From positions 88,660-152,659 of the forward strand of contig NZ_JABEQK010000011.1 of NCBI RefSeq assembly GCF_014174275.1: a stretch of DNA of 64,000 nucleotides, given 5' to 3'. Below, piece after piece: positions 54,015 through 62,944 of this stretch. The translations under genes and the position numbers were made by a program. The DNA comes from Gluconacetobacter takamatsuzukensis. GTDB lineage: Bacteria > Pseudomonadota > Alphaproteobacteria > Acetobacterales > Acetobacteraceae. Within the stretch, counting starts at the first letter, position 1. Each line of letters starts with the position of its first letter. Below the pieces are notes generated by a model. That model was not told where the DNA came from, did no database searches, and saw only the letters and a program-made list of their open reading frames with translations.

Positions 54015-54578
54015 ATGGCCACCGAGACGAAAAATGCTTTCCTCTCCGATGTGACGACATTGCGCGAGCGGGCAAAGAAATCTCTCGATGACGGTGCGGT
54101 GATGCCCTCCTATCGGGGAGACGTAGAAAAGACGATCGCGCTTCTTCAGGCGGTCGTCGCAACCGAGCTTGTCTGTGTCCTGCGCTACACCATGCATTCC
54201 ATTTCCGTCGAGGGCCTGACCAGCGAAAGCGTGGGTCGCGAATTCGCCGAACATGCAGCCTCCGAGCGCAAGCACATGCTGGCCGCGGCCCAGCGGATCG
54301 ATCAGCTTGGCGGCGTGCCGAACTTCAACCCCGAGGGGCTGGCCACACGCTCGGCGACGGAATACGGGAATGGCGGCAATCTCGTCGATATGGTCAAGCA
54401 GGACCTGATCGCCGAGCGCGTCGTGATCGAACATTATCAGGAACTGATCCGCTATTTCGGCGACGACGACCCCACCACCCGTATCATGCTCGAAGGATTC
54501 CTGGCGGACGAGGAAGACCACGCCACCGACCTGCATGATCTTCTGGTGGCCCATGAGGGCGTGCCGTTCCTCTCCTGA
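54015..54578 (+). CDS. Bacterioferritin-like diiron protein
   Basis: 187 residues, a four-helix ferritin-like fold. Candidate metal ligands follow the diiron rule: E51 (VVATELVCVLRY), E84-x-x-H87 (ASERKHML), E134 (LIAERVVIEHYQ) and E166-x-x-H169 (DEEDHATDLHDLL). It probably stores or oxidises iron or protects DNA from peroxide in the cytoplasm. GAAGGAG lies eight bases before ATG 54015. The frame extends upstream to 53940 without support. A perfect GC hairpin follows the stop. The mid-helix loop is longer than in Dps, so Bfr-like is favoured. Confidence 0.85.
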   Translation: MATETKNAFLSDVTTLRERAKKSLDDGAVMPSYRGDVEKTIALLQAVVATELVCVLRYTMHSISVEGLTSESVGREFAEHAASERKHMLAAAQRIDQLGGVPNFNPEGLATRSATEYGNGGNLVDMVKQDLIAERVVIEHYQELIRYFGDDDPTTRIMLEGFLADEEDHATDLHDLLVAHEGVPFLS

Positions 54579-54595
54579 TCTGCGGCTGAGGAGCC

Positions 54596-54623
54596 CCGAC
54601 CGGAGCCCTGCGGCTCCGGTCGG
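54596..54623 (+). terminator. Perfect 12-bp inverted repeat after the ferritin-like gene
   Basis: CCGACCGGAGCC and GGCTCCGGTCGG pair exactly around the loop CTGC. No T-run follows; it may still act as terminator or mRNA 3' stabiliser between convergent genes. Confidence 0.6.
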
Positions 54624-54670
54624 CCCAGCAGCCCCACGCGCCGGGCCTGCCTGGTAATGTGGACTGAACG

Positions 54671-55183
54671 CTATTCAAGCCACAGGCAAAATGGAATGAT
54701 CGCAAAAACTATCCACGCGATCACGAAGACAATCGGTGCGCGATGGGCGAATAGCGCCCCTTCCTGGCTCCGGCGTGTCATATCGATCGAATCGTTTTCG
54801 GTGGCAGCCAGCGTGAAATTGGCCAGAGACGCACATTGGTCGTGCAAGGCACGCTCCTTTGTCTCCCATTTCGCAATCGCCGCGTAGGCAGCCCGGATAC
54901 CCGGCCATGCCATGAGGGCCAGTACGAGCCCAAGAAGGGAAAACAGGACCGGAATCAGCAGCACCATGGCACTGCCCCAGTGGTTGTTCGATCCTGTTAC
55001 CGCGGTTGCATACGCGATCACGAGGAAGGATTGAGAGCCCAGAAGGGCCTGCAAACGGCCATTCACCACTTCGCTCTCGAAGCGGATCTCCGATCGATAG
55101 AACGCCAGCAGATGATGGTCTGCCGGATTCATGTCTGGCGCCATGCGGGACGCTGCCGGCGCTTGCGGTGCCCGTTCCTCCAT
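54671..55183 (-). CDS. Membrane protein of unknown function
   Basis: 170 residues. A polar N-terminus (MEERAPQAPAASRMAPDMNP) is followed by an amphipathic helix HHLLAFYRSEIRFESEVVNGRLQALLG and three hydrophobic segments: FLVIAYATAVTG, WGSAMVLLIPVLFSLLGLVLALMAW and APIVFVIAWIVFAIIPFCLWLE. The sequence resembles small uncharacterised membrane proteins with a cytosolic helical domain, but no domain name can be given. It is convergent with the ferritin-like gene and has its own upstream region next to a MITE-like repeat. Confidence 0.7.
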   Translation of the reverse strand: MEERAPQAPAASRMAPDMNPADHHLLAFYRSEIRFESEVVNGRLQALLGSQSFLVIAYATAVTGSNNHWGSAMVLLIPVLFSLLGLVLALMAWPGIRAAYAAIAKWETKERALHDQCASLANFTLAATENDSIDMTRRSQEGALFAHRAPIVFVIAWIVFAIIPFCLWLE

Positions 55184-55614
55184 TCCAGCCCTCTACAAGA
55201 ATACGTGCTACCCGATGTGCAGGTGCACCAGTCCTAACGCCCAACCATGCCCAGAATAAGGCTACCGAACCGTCGCGAGAGCGGAACGGGGGCCGGAGCG
55301 TCCCTGACGGGCCCGCCAGCCCCGCATGGACAGACTCAAAGGCTGTTTCAAAGCTCCGATGGCGAGTGGAAGCGTGGCGCCAGCCGCACGCCTGGCGGTG
55401 ATTTTCGAGCATCAGAGCGGAGCGGCCTTGATGGCCGCCCGCCGCAAAGCGCAGGAAACCGCCGTCAGGCCGCCGCAAGCGGGGCTTGGAAACATCCTCC
55501 CAGACTTCAGTCGGCTACACCCTCTCGTGCTCTGTTCCGCTTTGTGCAATCATCGCTCCTAAAGGATCAAAAAAGATGTGTCGATGATCCCGGTGCAGAG
55601 AGATTGTTCAGTAG
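55184..55614. other. Intergenic region containing MITE-like element
   Basis: 431 bases between the divergent membrane protein and histidine kinase genes. Its centre (55339-55497) is an inverted-repeat element. The rest should contain the two promoters. No supported gene; translated pieces such as HQGRSA come from the repeat. Confidence 0.6.
55339..55497 (-). repeat. MITE-like inverted-repeat element, copy 2
   Basis: Ends AGGCTGTTTCAAAGC (left) and GCTTGGAAACATCCT (right) are 15-base inverted repeats with two mismatches. On the minus strand it carries the core CATCAAGGCCGCTCCGCT shared with 57348-57521 and 14133-14265. Length about 159 bases, no coding capacity. Confidence 0.7.
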
Positions 55615-56799
55615 ATGGCAAAATATTGGGAAGTCATTCAGGAAGCAGGCCGCGTCCCAGCCCTTATGAAAATTCTCGATGTTGTGCATCATACGACGGG
55701 ATTGCGCTTCGCCGCGATCGCGCGCGTCACCGAGGATTACTGGATTGCCTGCGCTGTGCGCGACGGCACCGGTCTGGGGTTGAAGGCCGGGGACAATCTG
55801 CCCGTTCAGACGACACTCAGCCACGAGGTCCTTCATCGGGGCGAGCCGGTCGTGATCGATAATATCGAAATCGACTCCGCCTATGCTCGCCACCCCGCGC
55901 CTCAGCGATATCGTTTTCAGAGCTATATTTCAGTTCCGATCCTCCTGCCCGACGGAACATTCTTCGGCACCCTCTGCGCATCCGATCCCGTTCCCCATCA
56001 TCTGAACCGGCCGGAAATTCTTGCCACCTTCCGCATCTTCGCCGATCTGGTTGCGTTTCATGTGGATGCGAGTGCACGACTGGCCGAAAATGAGGTCACG
56101 TTATCGCGGGAGCGCACCCAGTCCGAACTCCGCGAACAGTTCATTGCCGTTCTGGGTCACGATCTGCGCAACCCGTTGATGTCGATCGACTCAGGCACCC
56201 GGGTGCTTCTTCGTCGCCCCGAAAGGGCGGCAGAACTTGTGCCCCTGATGCAAAAGAGCACTGCCCGCATGGCGGCGCTGATCAACGACCTGATGGATTT
56301 CGCGCGCGGTCGGCTGGGAGACGGCATCGTACTCGAGCGGAATATCGAATATGCATTGCAACCCATCCTTGAGCAGATTGTTCAAGAAGTAGCGACAGTT
56401 CAACCGGAGCGATGCATTGAAACACAGTTCATGATGAAGCGCGCTGTAACATGTGACAGCGGGCGCGTCTGCCAATTATTTTCCAATCTATTGTCCAATG
56501 CCATAACACATGGCGACCCGTGCGAGCCGATTATTGTACGGGCCAGCACAGACGAGACATTATTCCAGCTATCCGTCTCCAACAGGGGAAAGCCCATTCC
56601 GCCGGACGCCCAGGACAAGCTTTTCCAACCCTTCTTCCGGGGCGGAGAACGGCGAAGCCAGCAGGGGCTGGGCCTTGGCCTCTATATCGCGTCGGAAATC
56701 GCCAAGGCCCATCATGGACGATTATCCGTGTCATCCAGCGAGCATGAGACATGCTTCACGTTCCGCCTGCCAATCGCCTCCTCTCCTGATTGCCAGTGA
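55615..56799 (+). CDS. GAF-domain sensor histidine kinase
   Basis: 394 residues, soluble. The N-terminal GAF domain (about 15-155) shows LDVVHHTTGLRFAAIARVTEDYWIACAVRDG, TTLSHEVLHRGEPVVIDNIE and FQSYISVPILLPDGTFFGTLCASDP. The kinase core has His 182 in FIAVLGHDLRNPLMSI, N box LFSNLLSNAITHGDP, and the G box GLGLGLYIASEIAKAHHG. The cysteine in ACAVRDG is unlikely to bind a bilin. It is 27 bases upstream of a stand-alone response regulator, so the two form a phosphorelay. The ligand or redox signal is unknown. The region around supports a stress role. Confidence 0.93.
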   Translation: MAKYWEVIQEAGRVPALMKILDVVHHTTGLRFAAIARVTEDYWIACAVRDGTGLGLKAGDNLPVQTTLSHEVLHRGEPVVIDNIEIDSAYARHPAPQRYRFQSYISVPILLPDGTFFGTLCASDPVPHHLNRPEILATFRIFADLVAFHVDASARLAENEVTLSRERTQSELREQFIAVLGHDLRNPLMSIDSGTRVLLRRPERAAELVPLMQKSTARMAALINDLMDFARGRLGDGIVLERNIEYALQPILEQIVQEVATVQPERCIETQFMMKRAVTCDSGRVCQLFSNLLSNAITHGDPCEPIIVRASTDETLFQLSVSNRGKPIPPDAQDKLFQPFFRGGERRSQQGLGLGLYIASEIAKAHHGRLSVSSSEHETCFTFRLPIASSPDCQ

Positions 56800-56826
56800 G
56801 ATGCAAGGATTGTCCCGAGAAGAGCA

Positions 56827-57210
56827 ATGACCGATTCTTTCTCCTCCCGTCCCCTGCGCGTCATTGTTGCCGAAGACGAGATTTTGACCCGTCTGGCCGT
56901 TGCAGACGAATTGCGGGACAATGGTTTCGATGTACGCGAGGCTTCCAATGCGGACGAGGCGCTGAGGGCCCTGAACGACGTCAAAGCGCAGGTTGATGCT
57001 CTGTTTACGGATATCGACATGCCAGGGCCGATGAACGGGCTGGAACTGGCGCTACAGGCACGCCAATGTCAGCCCCGCCTGGGCGTACTTGTCACATCGG
57101 GCATGCACGCCGTGCCGGACGACTTCGTTCTTTCCCGCAGCCAGTTTGTTGCCAAACCTTATAATATTTCAGAAATTCCCCTTATTATTCAAAGCCTCGT
57201 TACCATATAA
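56827..57210 (+). CDS. Single-domain response regulator
   Basis: 127 residues, only a receiver domain. Acidic pair E16/D17/E18 in VIVAEDEILTRL, phosphoacceptor Asp 62 in LFTDIDMPGPMNGLELA, a Ser/Thr in VLVTSGMHAV, and Lys 109 in FVAKPYNISEI. It has no output domain, so it acts through protein contacts or as part of a phosphorelay with the upstream GAF kinase. This FTDIDMPG-M-N-G-L type is common near HWE/HisKA stress kinases in alphaproteobacteria. A hairpin with arms GTCGGCAA/TTGCCGAC follows at 57239-57265. Confidence 0.93.
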   Translation: MTDSFSSRPLRVIVAEDEILTRLAVADELRDNGFDVREASNADEALRALNDVKAQVDALFTDIDMPGPMNGLELALQARQCQPRLGVLVTSGMHAVPDDFVLSRSQFVAKPYNISEIPLIIQSLVTI

Positions 57211-57238
57211 TTAAGGTATCGAAAGGCAGAATCCCGCC

Positions 57239-57265
57239 GTCGGCAACCGCACGGCGATTGCCGAC
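57239..57265 (+). terminator. Hairpin after the response regulator
   Basis: GTCGGCAA and TTGCCGAC pair over eight bases with an 11-base loop. No T-run. Confidence 0.45.
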
Positions 57266-57347
57266 GTTACCGCCGCTCAGGCCGGGCCACCTTCCCGGCG
57301 TGAAAACGGAGCATGCCATGACCAGCAGGGTGATGCATTCCCCGCTG

Positions 57348-57521
57348 GCTAAGAGCCTGTTTGGAAATGCGCGCTGGCGGCGATCCGACGCGCGTTTCCT
57401 GTGCTTCGGTGCTCACGGCCATCAAGGCCGCTCCGCTCCGATGCTCGGAAACACACGACGGGCGCGACCCGTTCCGGGCCGCTCTCGCTCACCAACATGA
57501 ATTTCCAAACAGGCTCTTAGC
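57348..57521 (+). repeat. MITE-like inverted-repeat element, copy 1 (best preserved)
   Basis: Exact 21-base terminal inverted repeats: GCTAAGAGCCTGTTTGGAAA starts the left end, and its reverse complement closes the right end at 57501-57521. The interior has the shared core CATCAAGGCCGCTCCGCT. 174 bases, no transposase. Two further copies in the window are more decayed. Confidence 0.85.
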
Positions 57522-57586
57522 TATCGCCGATCGTCGCCGCAGGGCGTCCCCTCCGGGAGAGGACGCTTCAGGGGTGAAAGCGGGAT

Positions 57587-58708
57587 TCAGGCCGATTGAG
57601 GCGTCACGCCGATCAGGTCGCTATCTTTCGGCTCATCCACGGGCGGAAACCGCATGATTTGTCGATCGGACATGCCCGGAAAGGGCTCCATCGGCGCCAG
57701 GACCTGCGTCTGCCCACTCCGCAGGGCTTCCTCCACTGCCGCCAGCACGCGGACATCGCGCAGCCCCTCCTTACCGTTGGGCTCCGGGTCGCGATCGTTG
57801 AGGATGCAGTCGGAGAAATAGAATGTCTCGCCGCCGAACTGCTCGACCGGCTCATGGCGGCGAACATCGTCCTTGCCGTCGATCTTCGTCGCGTAGGTAA
57901 TGCCGATCGATGGACCGAACATGAAACACGGCCCAGCCTGGGCCGTCCCCTTATGCCCGACGAGCGTGAAGCCCTCGACTGGCGCGCTGGCGTAACTGAC
58001 CATGAAATGCGCCAGCTTTCCGCTGGCGAAATGCAATGTGACCGAGACCGTATCGTCGAAATTGAAGCCTCGCCCCGGCGTGCGCGTGCCCACCGCATGG
58101 ACCTGCACCGGCTCCTCGCCAAACAGGTTGCGGACAGCATTCAGCGGATAGGTGCCCATATCGGGCACCGGGCCGGACCAGTAGCCGGAATGGCCACGAT
58201 GGTTCTCTTCGGCAAAATCCTGTCCGAATGTCGAATTGAAGGCGAGCAAAGCACCGAAATCACCCTTCCGGCAACGGCTCACCAGTTCCACCGTGGCAGG
58301 TTCGCAATGCAGGCGATAGGCGATCATCAGCTTGCCGCCGCCCTTGCGCTGGGCGGCAAGGATCGCCTCGCAATCCTCCACGCTGGTCGCCATCGGCTTT
58401 TCCAGCAACAGGTGCAGCCCGCTTTCCAGCACCGGCACCGCATAATGGCGATGCAAGGCGTTAGGCGTCGCCAGATAGACGGCGTCGATCTCTCCCGACG
58501 CGATCAATGCCGGCACGTCGTCATAATGCCAGACCCGGACACCGTATCGGGCCTCCAGTGCCTCCGCCTTTTCCATGTTGCCCGTCACCAGCGCCTTCAG
58601 CACCGAATTATCCGCTCTTTCCAACCCCGGAAGGAAGGCCTGCTGGGAAATCTGGCCACAGCCGATCACGGCGTAGCGGATCCTCGTTTCGTTGGCTGGT
58701 CGTACCAT
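57587..58708 (-). CDS. Gfo/Idh/MocA-family oxidoreductase
   Basis: 373 residues. GGAGGACGGGGC precedes ATG 58708; the upstream frame to 59128 is antisense to the SDR and unused. The NAD(P)-binding motif is YAVIGCGQISQQAFLPGL. The family EKP motif is in HLLLEKPMATSVEDCEAIL. The C-terminal half has NSTFGQDFAEENHRGHSGYWSGPVPDMGTYPLNAVRNLFGEEP with the catalytic-type D-x-G-x-x-x-x-x-x. This group includes glucose-fructose oxidoreductase-like and xylose dehydrogenase enzymes, so sugar oxidation or reduction is likely. It is divergent from the SDR at 58860. Confidence 0.92.
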   Translation of the reverse strand: MVRPANETRIRYAVIGCGQISQQAFLPGLERADNSVLKALVTGNMEKAEALEARYGVRVWHYDDVPALIASGEIDAVYLATPNALHRHYAVPVLESGLHLLLEKPMATSVEDCEAILAAQRKGGGKLMIAYRLHCEPATVELVSRCRKGDFGALLAFNSTFGQDFAEENHRGHSGYWSGPVPDMGTYPLNAVRNLFGEEPVQVHAVGTRTPGRGFNFDDTVSVTLHFASGKLAHFMVSYASAPVEGFTLVGHKGTAQAGPCFMFGPSIGITYATKIDGKDDVRRHEPVEQFGGETFYFSDCILNDRDPEPNGKEGLRDVRVLAAVEEALRSGQTQVLAPMEPFPGMSDRQIMRFPPVDEPKDSDLIGVTPQSA

Positions 58709-58859
58709 GCCCCGTCCTCCAACAATTTTCGGATAGGGCACTGAACGCCTCCTGTCGCCGTCAGTTGCTGATACCAGACGAGATCGGTTCCGCCCTACCG
58801 TCCATTTCCTGCCATGCGAGACCTGCCCCGAAGCCTTCGTACCCGAAAGGATCTGACAA

Positions 58860-59864
58860 ATGTCTGAATTTCCATCGGCAAATGTCGTGGTGACCGGCGC
58901 CTCCAGCGGCATCGGCCAGGCCGTGGCGGAAACCCTGGCCCGCCCGGGTGCAACCCTGATATTGGCAGCCCGCAATGCTGAAGCTCTGGAGAGCGTGGCA
59001 ACACGGTGCCGCGAAGCCGGCGCGCAGGTAACGGTCGTACCAACCGACGTCACCGACGCCGATGCCGTCAGGAAACTGGCGGCACAGGCCCGTCTGGCCG
59101 CCGGCACCATCGATATGTGGGTCAGCAACGCCGGTGTCGGCGCGGTAGGCAGATTTCAGGATGTTCCCATCGCGGCGCATGAACAGGTCGTGCGAACCAA
59201 CCTGATGGGCCACATGCACGATGCCCATGCGGTCCTGCCGATCTTTCTGGAGCAGGAGTTCGGCACGTTCGTGAATGTCATTTCGGTCGGCGGCTTTTGT
59301 GCCGCGCCCTATGCTGCGGCCTACAGCGCCAGCAAATTCGGCCTGCGCGGATTTCCGAAGCGCTTCGGGGAGAGCTCTCCGCGCACCCCCACATCCATAT
59401 CTGCGATGTCTATCCCGGCTTTGTGGACACACCGGGCATTGCCCACGGCGCGAATTACACCGGCCGCCGCCTGTCGGCCCCGCCCCCCCCTGTTGGATGC
59501 AAGACGGGTTGCCGTCGCGATTGTCGCTCTGCTGGCGCACCCCAGGGACACCGTCATGGTCGGGTCCGGAGCCTGGGGCGGCCGGCTCGCCCACATGCTG
59601 GCCCCTGCCACGACGGCGCGCATCATGAACCACGTTCTGACGCGATATTTCGCGACCGCCCATAAGGCAGCCATCACCGACGGCAATCTGTTCGCCCCGG
59701 CCACCAGGGAGGGACAAATCGATGGCGGTCTCCGCTCATGGCCGCAAGGCAGGCATAGCCGACAGACACTGGCCATGATGACGATCCTCACGGCTCTCGG
59801 ACTGATCGCCTTCTTTCGCCGGAAAGCACCCACCCGGAGAAACCCTCCCGACCCTGCCGCGTAG
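58860..59864 (+). CDS. SDR-family protein with two compensating frameshifts
   Basis: 334 codons. The N-terminal SDR fold is normal: VVVTGASSGIGQAVAETLAR, LAARNAEAL, VSNAGVGAVG, VNVISVGGFC (Ser) and AAYSASKFGLRG (Y-x-x-x-K). After that, the frame used here reads an abnormal run to about 59490, while another frame reads SEALRGELSAHPHIHICDVY and PGFVDTPGIAHGANYTGRRL, which is the true family sequence. The two changes look like one T missing near 59355 and one C extra in the C8 run near 59482-59489. The rest (VAVAIVALLAHPRDTVMVGSG) is back in frame. A C-terminal hydrophobic segment (MMTILTALGLIAFF) follows. About 45 residues are replaced. Sequencing error or real mutation cannot be told apart. 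Confidence 0.7.
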   Translation: MSEFPSANVVVTGASSGIGQAVAETLARPGATLILAARNAEALESVATRCREAGAQVTVVPTDVTDADAVRKLAAQARLAAGTIDMWVSNAGVGAVGRFQDVPIAAHEQVVRTNLMGHMHDAHAVLPIFLEQEFGTFVNVISVGGFCAAPYAAAYSASKFGLRGFPKRFGESSPRTPTSISAMSIPALWTHRALPTARITPAAACRPRPPLLDARRVAVAIVALLAHPRDTVMVGSGAWGGRLAHMLAPATTARIMNHVLTRYFATAHKAAITDGNLFAPATREGQIDGGLRSWPQGRHSRQTLAMMTILTALGLIAFFRRKAPTRRNPPDPAA

Positions 59865-59976
59865 ACAGCACGCCCCCGCCGCGCGCCATTCGTCGGGGCA
59901 ATGCACGGCATACGCGGCACCGGCCCTTTCTCATGCATTCCTGGCCGGACGCATCTTCACCACGATGGAGAGGCCG

Positions 59977-60834
59977 ATGACCCGGAACAGCGAAGAATCT
60001 TTTTCCGTACAGCCGCAGGAACCACCGGGCCGGACCGACGCCATGCGGCCGAAGCCCGACCACGGCGAAACCACCTACAAGGGGTCGGGACGCCTGGCCG
60101 GAAAGAGAGCCCTGATTACCGGCGCGGATTCCGGAATCGGCCGCGCGGTCGCGATCGCCTTCGCGCGCGAAGGGGCCGATGTCGCCATTGCCTATTATAA
60201 CGAGCACGATGATGCGCAAGAGACAGCATCGTGGGTACAACAGGCCGGGCGCAAAAGCGTCCTGCTACCAGGCGACGTGGCGGACAGGCGGCATTGCCTC
60301 ACGCTGATTCAGCGCACGGTGGACGCATTCGGCGGTATCGACATTCTTGTCAATAATGCAGCCCATCAGAAAAGCATTGAAAAACTCGACGATATCGACG
60401 AGGCCGAGTGGGACACGACATTCCGCACCAATATCTACAGCATGTTCTTCCTCTCCCAGCCCGCAGTACCGCACATGAAGCCAGGTGCCGCCATCGTCAA
60501 CACCACCTCGATCAACGCGGACTCCCCCTCCGCCCACCTGCTGGCATATGCGACCACCAAGGGCGCCATCGCGAACTTCACAGCCGGACTGGGGGAACTT
60601 CTCGCACCGCAGGGCGTCCGGGTGAATGCCGTGGCGCCGGGGCCGATCTGGACTCCGCTGATCCCGTCGACCATGCCGCCCGAAGCCGTGCGAACATTCG
60701 GACAGAACACACCGATGGGCCGGGCCGGACAGCCGGCCGAGGTCGCACCGGCCTATGTTCTGCTGGCATCCGACGAAGGAAGCTACATGACCGCCGCTAT
60801 CATCCCCGTCACCGGGGGACGCCCGATGCTGTGA
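59977..60834 (+). CDS. SDR-family oxidoreductase (YhdF/general-stress-type)
   Basis: 285 residues. It starts MTRNSEESFSVQPQEPPG, then RPKPDHGETTYKGSGRLAGKRALITGADSGIGRAVAIAFARE, the same module as in the Tat-type SDR at 39804. VNNAAHQ, VNTTSINAD (Ser), LAYATTKGAI (Y-x-x-x-K) and TAAIIPVTGGRPML complete the classic SDR. GGAGAGG precedes ATG 59977. Members are often induced under osmotic or oxidative stress and act on sugars or aldehydes. It is followed 54 bases later by a zinc alcohol dehydrogenase gene. Confidence 0.92.
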   Translation: MTRNSEESFSVQPQEPPGRTDAMRPKPDHGETTYKGSGRLAGKRALITGADSGIGRAVAIAFAREGADVAIAYYNEHDDAQETASWVQQAGRKSVLLPGDVADRRHCLTLIQRTVDAFGGIDILVNNAAHQKSIEKLDDIDEAEWDTTFRTNIYSMFFLSQPAVPHMKPGAAIVNTTSINADSPSAHLLAYATTKGAIANFTAGLGELLAPQGVRVNAVAPGPIWTPLIPSTMPPEAVRTFGQNTPMGRAGQPAEVAPAYVLLASDEGSYMTAAIIPVTGGRPML

Positions 60835-60888
60835 CCCTGAAATACCGTACGGCGGCCACATGGCCCCACCGGAACGGGGAGGTGAATC

Positions 60889-62058
60889 ATGAAAGCACTT
60901 GTATGGCACGGAAAGAGCGACATCCGCTGTGAAAGCGTCCCCGACCCGGGCATGGAAGACAGCCGCGACGCGATCATCCGGGTAACCGCCTGCGCTATCT
61001 GTGGATCGGACCTGCATATCTTCGACGGCATGATCCCCGAAATGCGGCATGGTGACGTTCTGGGCCACGAAACCATGGGCGAGGTGGTCGATGTCGGCAA
61101 AGACGCCGGCGATCTCAAGGTAGGCGACCGCGTGGTAATCCCCTTCACCATCGCATGCGGAGAATGTTTCTTCTGCAGGAAGGGCTTTTACTCCGGATGC
61201 GAACGGACGAATCCCGACCGTGCCAAGGCGGAACGGATGTGGGGTCATTCGCCAGCCGGCCTGTTCGGCTATTCCCACCTTCTTGGCGGTTATGCCGGCG
61301 GACAGGCGGAATATCTGCGCGTTCCCTACGCCAATGTCGGACCGATCAAGGTTCCGGACCAATTGACCGACGAGCAGGCACTCTTCCTGTCGGACATTTT
61401 CCCCACGGGTTACATGGCGGCCGACTTCTGCAATATCCAGCCCGGCCAGATCATCGCCATCTGGGGCTGCGGCCCGGTGGGGCAAATGGCCATTCGCAGC
61501 GCGTTCCTTCTGGGCGCCGAACGGGTCATTGCCGTCGATACCGTTCCCGAACGGCTGGCCCTTGCCCGGGATGCCGGGGCCGAAATCATCGATTTCAAGA
61601 CGGAAGACGTCTACGACCGCATCCAGGACCTGACCGCCGGCCGGGGTGCCGACAGCTGCATCGATGCCGTAGGCACCGAGCCCGACACCTGGAGCGGCGT
61701 CGACGCGGTCGTGGACCGCATCAAGACAGCGACGTTCCTTGGCACCGACCGCCCGCATGTCTTGCGGCAGGCCATCATGTGCTGCCGGAATTTCGGCACC
61801 GTTTCCATCGTCGGCGTCTATGGCGGCCTTCTGGACAGGATCCCGATGGGCTCAGCCATCAACCGGGGCCTGACGTTCCGCATGGCCCAGACACCCGTCC
61901 AGCATTACCTGCCCCTGCTGATGGACAGGATCGTCAAGGGCGACATCGACCCCTCCTTCGTCATCACGCACCGCGCCACGCTGGAAGAAGGACCGGAACT
62001 CTACAAGACGTTCCGGGACAAGCGCGACGGATGCATCAAGGTCGTCATGACACCATGA
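60889..62058 (+). CDS. Zinc-dependent alcohol dehydrogenase (formaldehyde-dehydrogenase-like MDR)
   Basis: 389 residues. Catalytic zinc: C38 in [15 protein letters not shown] in [12 protein letters not shown]. Structural zinc: four Cys in [18 protein letters not shown] motif [20 protein letters not shown], then [22 protein letters not shown]. The length and the inserted loop [23 protein letters not shown] match glutathione-independent formaldehyde or sorbitol-type dehydrogenases of this subgroup. GGGGAGG lies upstream of the ATG. Together with the SDR directly upstream it may detoxify aldehydes. The exact substrate is unproven. Confidence 0.93.
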   Translation: MKALVWHGKSDIRCESVPDPGMEDSRDAIIRVTACAICGSDLHIFDGMIPEMRHGDVLGHETMGEVVDVGKDAGDLKVGDRVVIPFTIACGECFFCRKGFYSGCERTNPDRAKAERMWGHSPAGLFGYSHLLGGYAGGQAEYLRVPYANVGPIKVPDQLTDEQALFLSDIFPTGYMAADFCNIQPGQIIAIWGCGPVGQMAIRSAFLLGAERVIAVDTVPERLALARDAGAEIIDFKTEDVYDRIQDLTAGRGADSCIDAVGTEPDTWSGVDAVVDRIKTATFLGTDRPHVLRQAIMCCRNFGTVSIVGVYGGLLDRIPMGSAINRGLTFRMAQTPVQHYLPLLMDRIVKGDIDPSFVITHRATLEEGPELYKTFRDKRDGCIKVVMTP

Positions 62059-62185
62059 GACGGCTCACGGCTTCCTGGACGGCAGGATGGACGCCAATAT
62101 TTCCCGCGCCGATCCGAGAATGACGCCCGCACGCTCGGGTTCGGCAGGCAGCGCGGACAGGAAAGCCTTGGCCTGCTGTAAGGTA

Positions 62186-62944
62186 ATGTCCATCCGCGTT
62201 GGCGTCGCGGGCTGGCCGATCCCTTCCATCCTTGCCGATCAGTTTCCCTCGGCCGGCACGCATCTTGAACGCTATGCTGCACGCTTCTCGGCTGTCGAAA
62301 TTAATAGCAGTTTCTATCGACCGCACCGGCGCACGACCTATGAACGCTGGGCGGCAAGCGTGCCGCCCGGGTTCCGCTTCTCCGTCAAGCTACCCAGGAC
62401 GATCACGCATGAGCGTCGTCTGGTCGACTGTCAGGCGCTTGTTGAACGCTTTGCCGAGGAAACGGGCGGCCTGGGCGACAAACGTGGCCCCGTCCTGGTC
62501 CAGCTTCCCCCGAGTTTCGCCTACCCCCATGACGTCGCCGAACGCTTCATCGATGATCTGAAGGCCGCGATTGCTGGACCTGTCGTTCTGGAGCCGAGAC
62601 ATGCCAGCTGGTTTCAGCCGGAAGTCGACCGCATGTTAGAAAGGCAACATGTGTCGCGGGTCGCGGCGGATCCGGGCAAGCCGTCACGCGCAATGCAACC
62701 CGGAGGCTGGAAGGGTCTCGTCTATTTTCGGCTGCACGGTTCCCCTCGCATCTATGAGTCACCTTATGGAACAGAGGCCATCGATGCTCACGCGAAGATC
62801 GTGGCTTCGCTCGCCACGCGCGACGCCGATGTCTGGACGATCTATGACAACACTACCTATGGCGCCGCCGTACAGAATGCGCTTCAGCTTGTAGACGCTT
62901 TGGTTGAATTCGAGCTCGGAAACGAATTGATCGATTGCGGATAG
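62186..62944 (+). CDS. DUF72-domain protein
   Basis: 252 residues. A TIM-barrel domain of unknown function, recognisable by VGVAGWPIPSILADQFP, EINSSFYRPHRRTTYERWAASVPPGFRFSVKLPRTITH, GPVLVQLPPSFAYPHDVAERFIDDL, VLEPRHASWF and GLVYFRLHGSPRIYESPYG. These are the standard DUF72 motifs, including the R-L-H-G block. ATG 62186 sits at the family start with AAGG just upstream; the frame is open to 62087 but that part is poor. Its nearest neighbour is the alcohol dehydrogenase gene 127 bases upstream. The biochemical role is unknown. Confidence 0.92.
   Translation: MSIRVGVAGWPIPSILADQFPSAGTHLERYAARFSAVEINSSFYRPHRRTTYERWAASVPPGFRFSVKLPRTITHERRLVDCQALVERFAEETGGLGDKRGPVLVQLPPSFAYPHDVAERFIDDLKAAIAGPVVLEPRHASWFQPEVDRMLERQHVSRVAADPGKPSRAMQPGGWKGLVYFRLHGSPRIYESPYGTEAIDAHAKIVASLATRDADVWTIYDNTTYGAAVQNALQLVDALVEFELGNELIDCG

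Larger units (their letters stand above)
57211..57586. other. Intergenic region with hairpin and MITE-like element
   Basis: 376 bases between convergent genes. It contains a hairpin at 57239-57265 and the best preserved MITE-like element at 57348-57521. Open frames here come from the repeat. Confidence 0.6.

Noticed and set aside
57361..57657. Open frame with IKAAPLRCSETH and similar words at 14097-14360
   Set aside because: These words come from the repeated non-coding element and recur in several frames, so they are not a protein.
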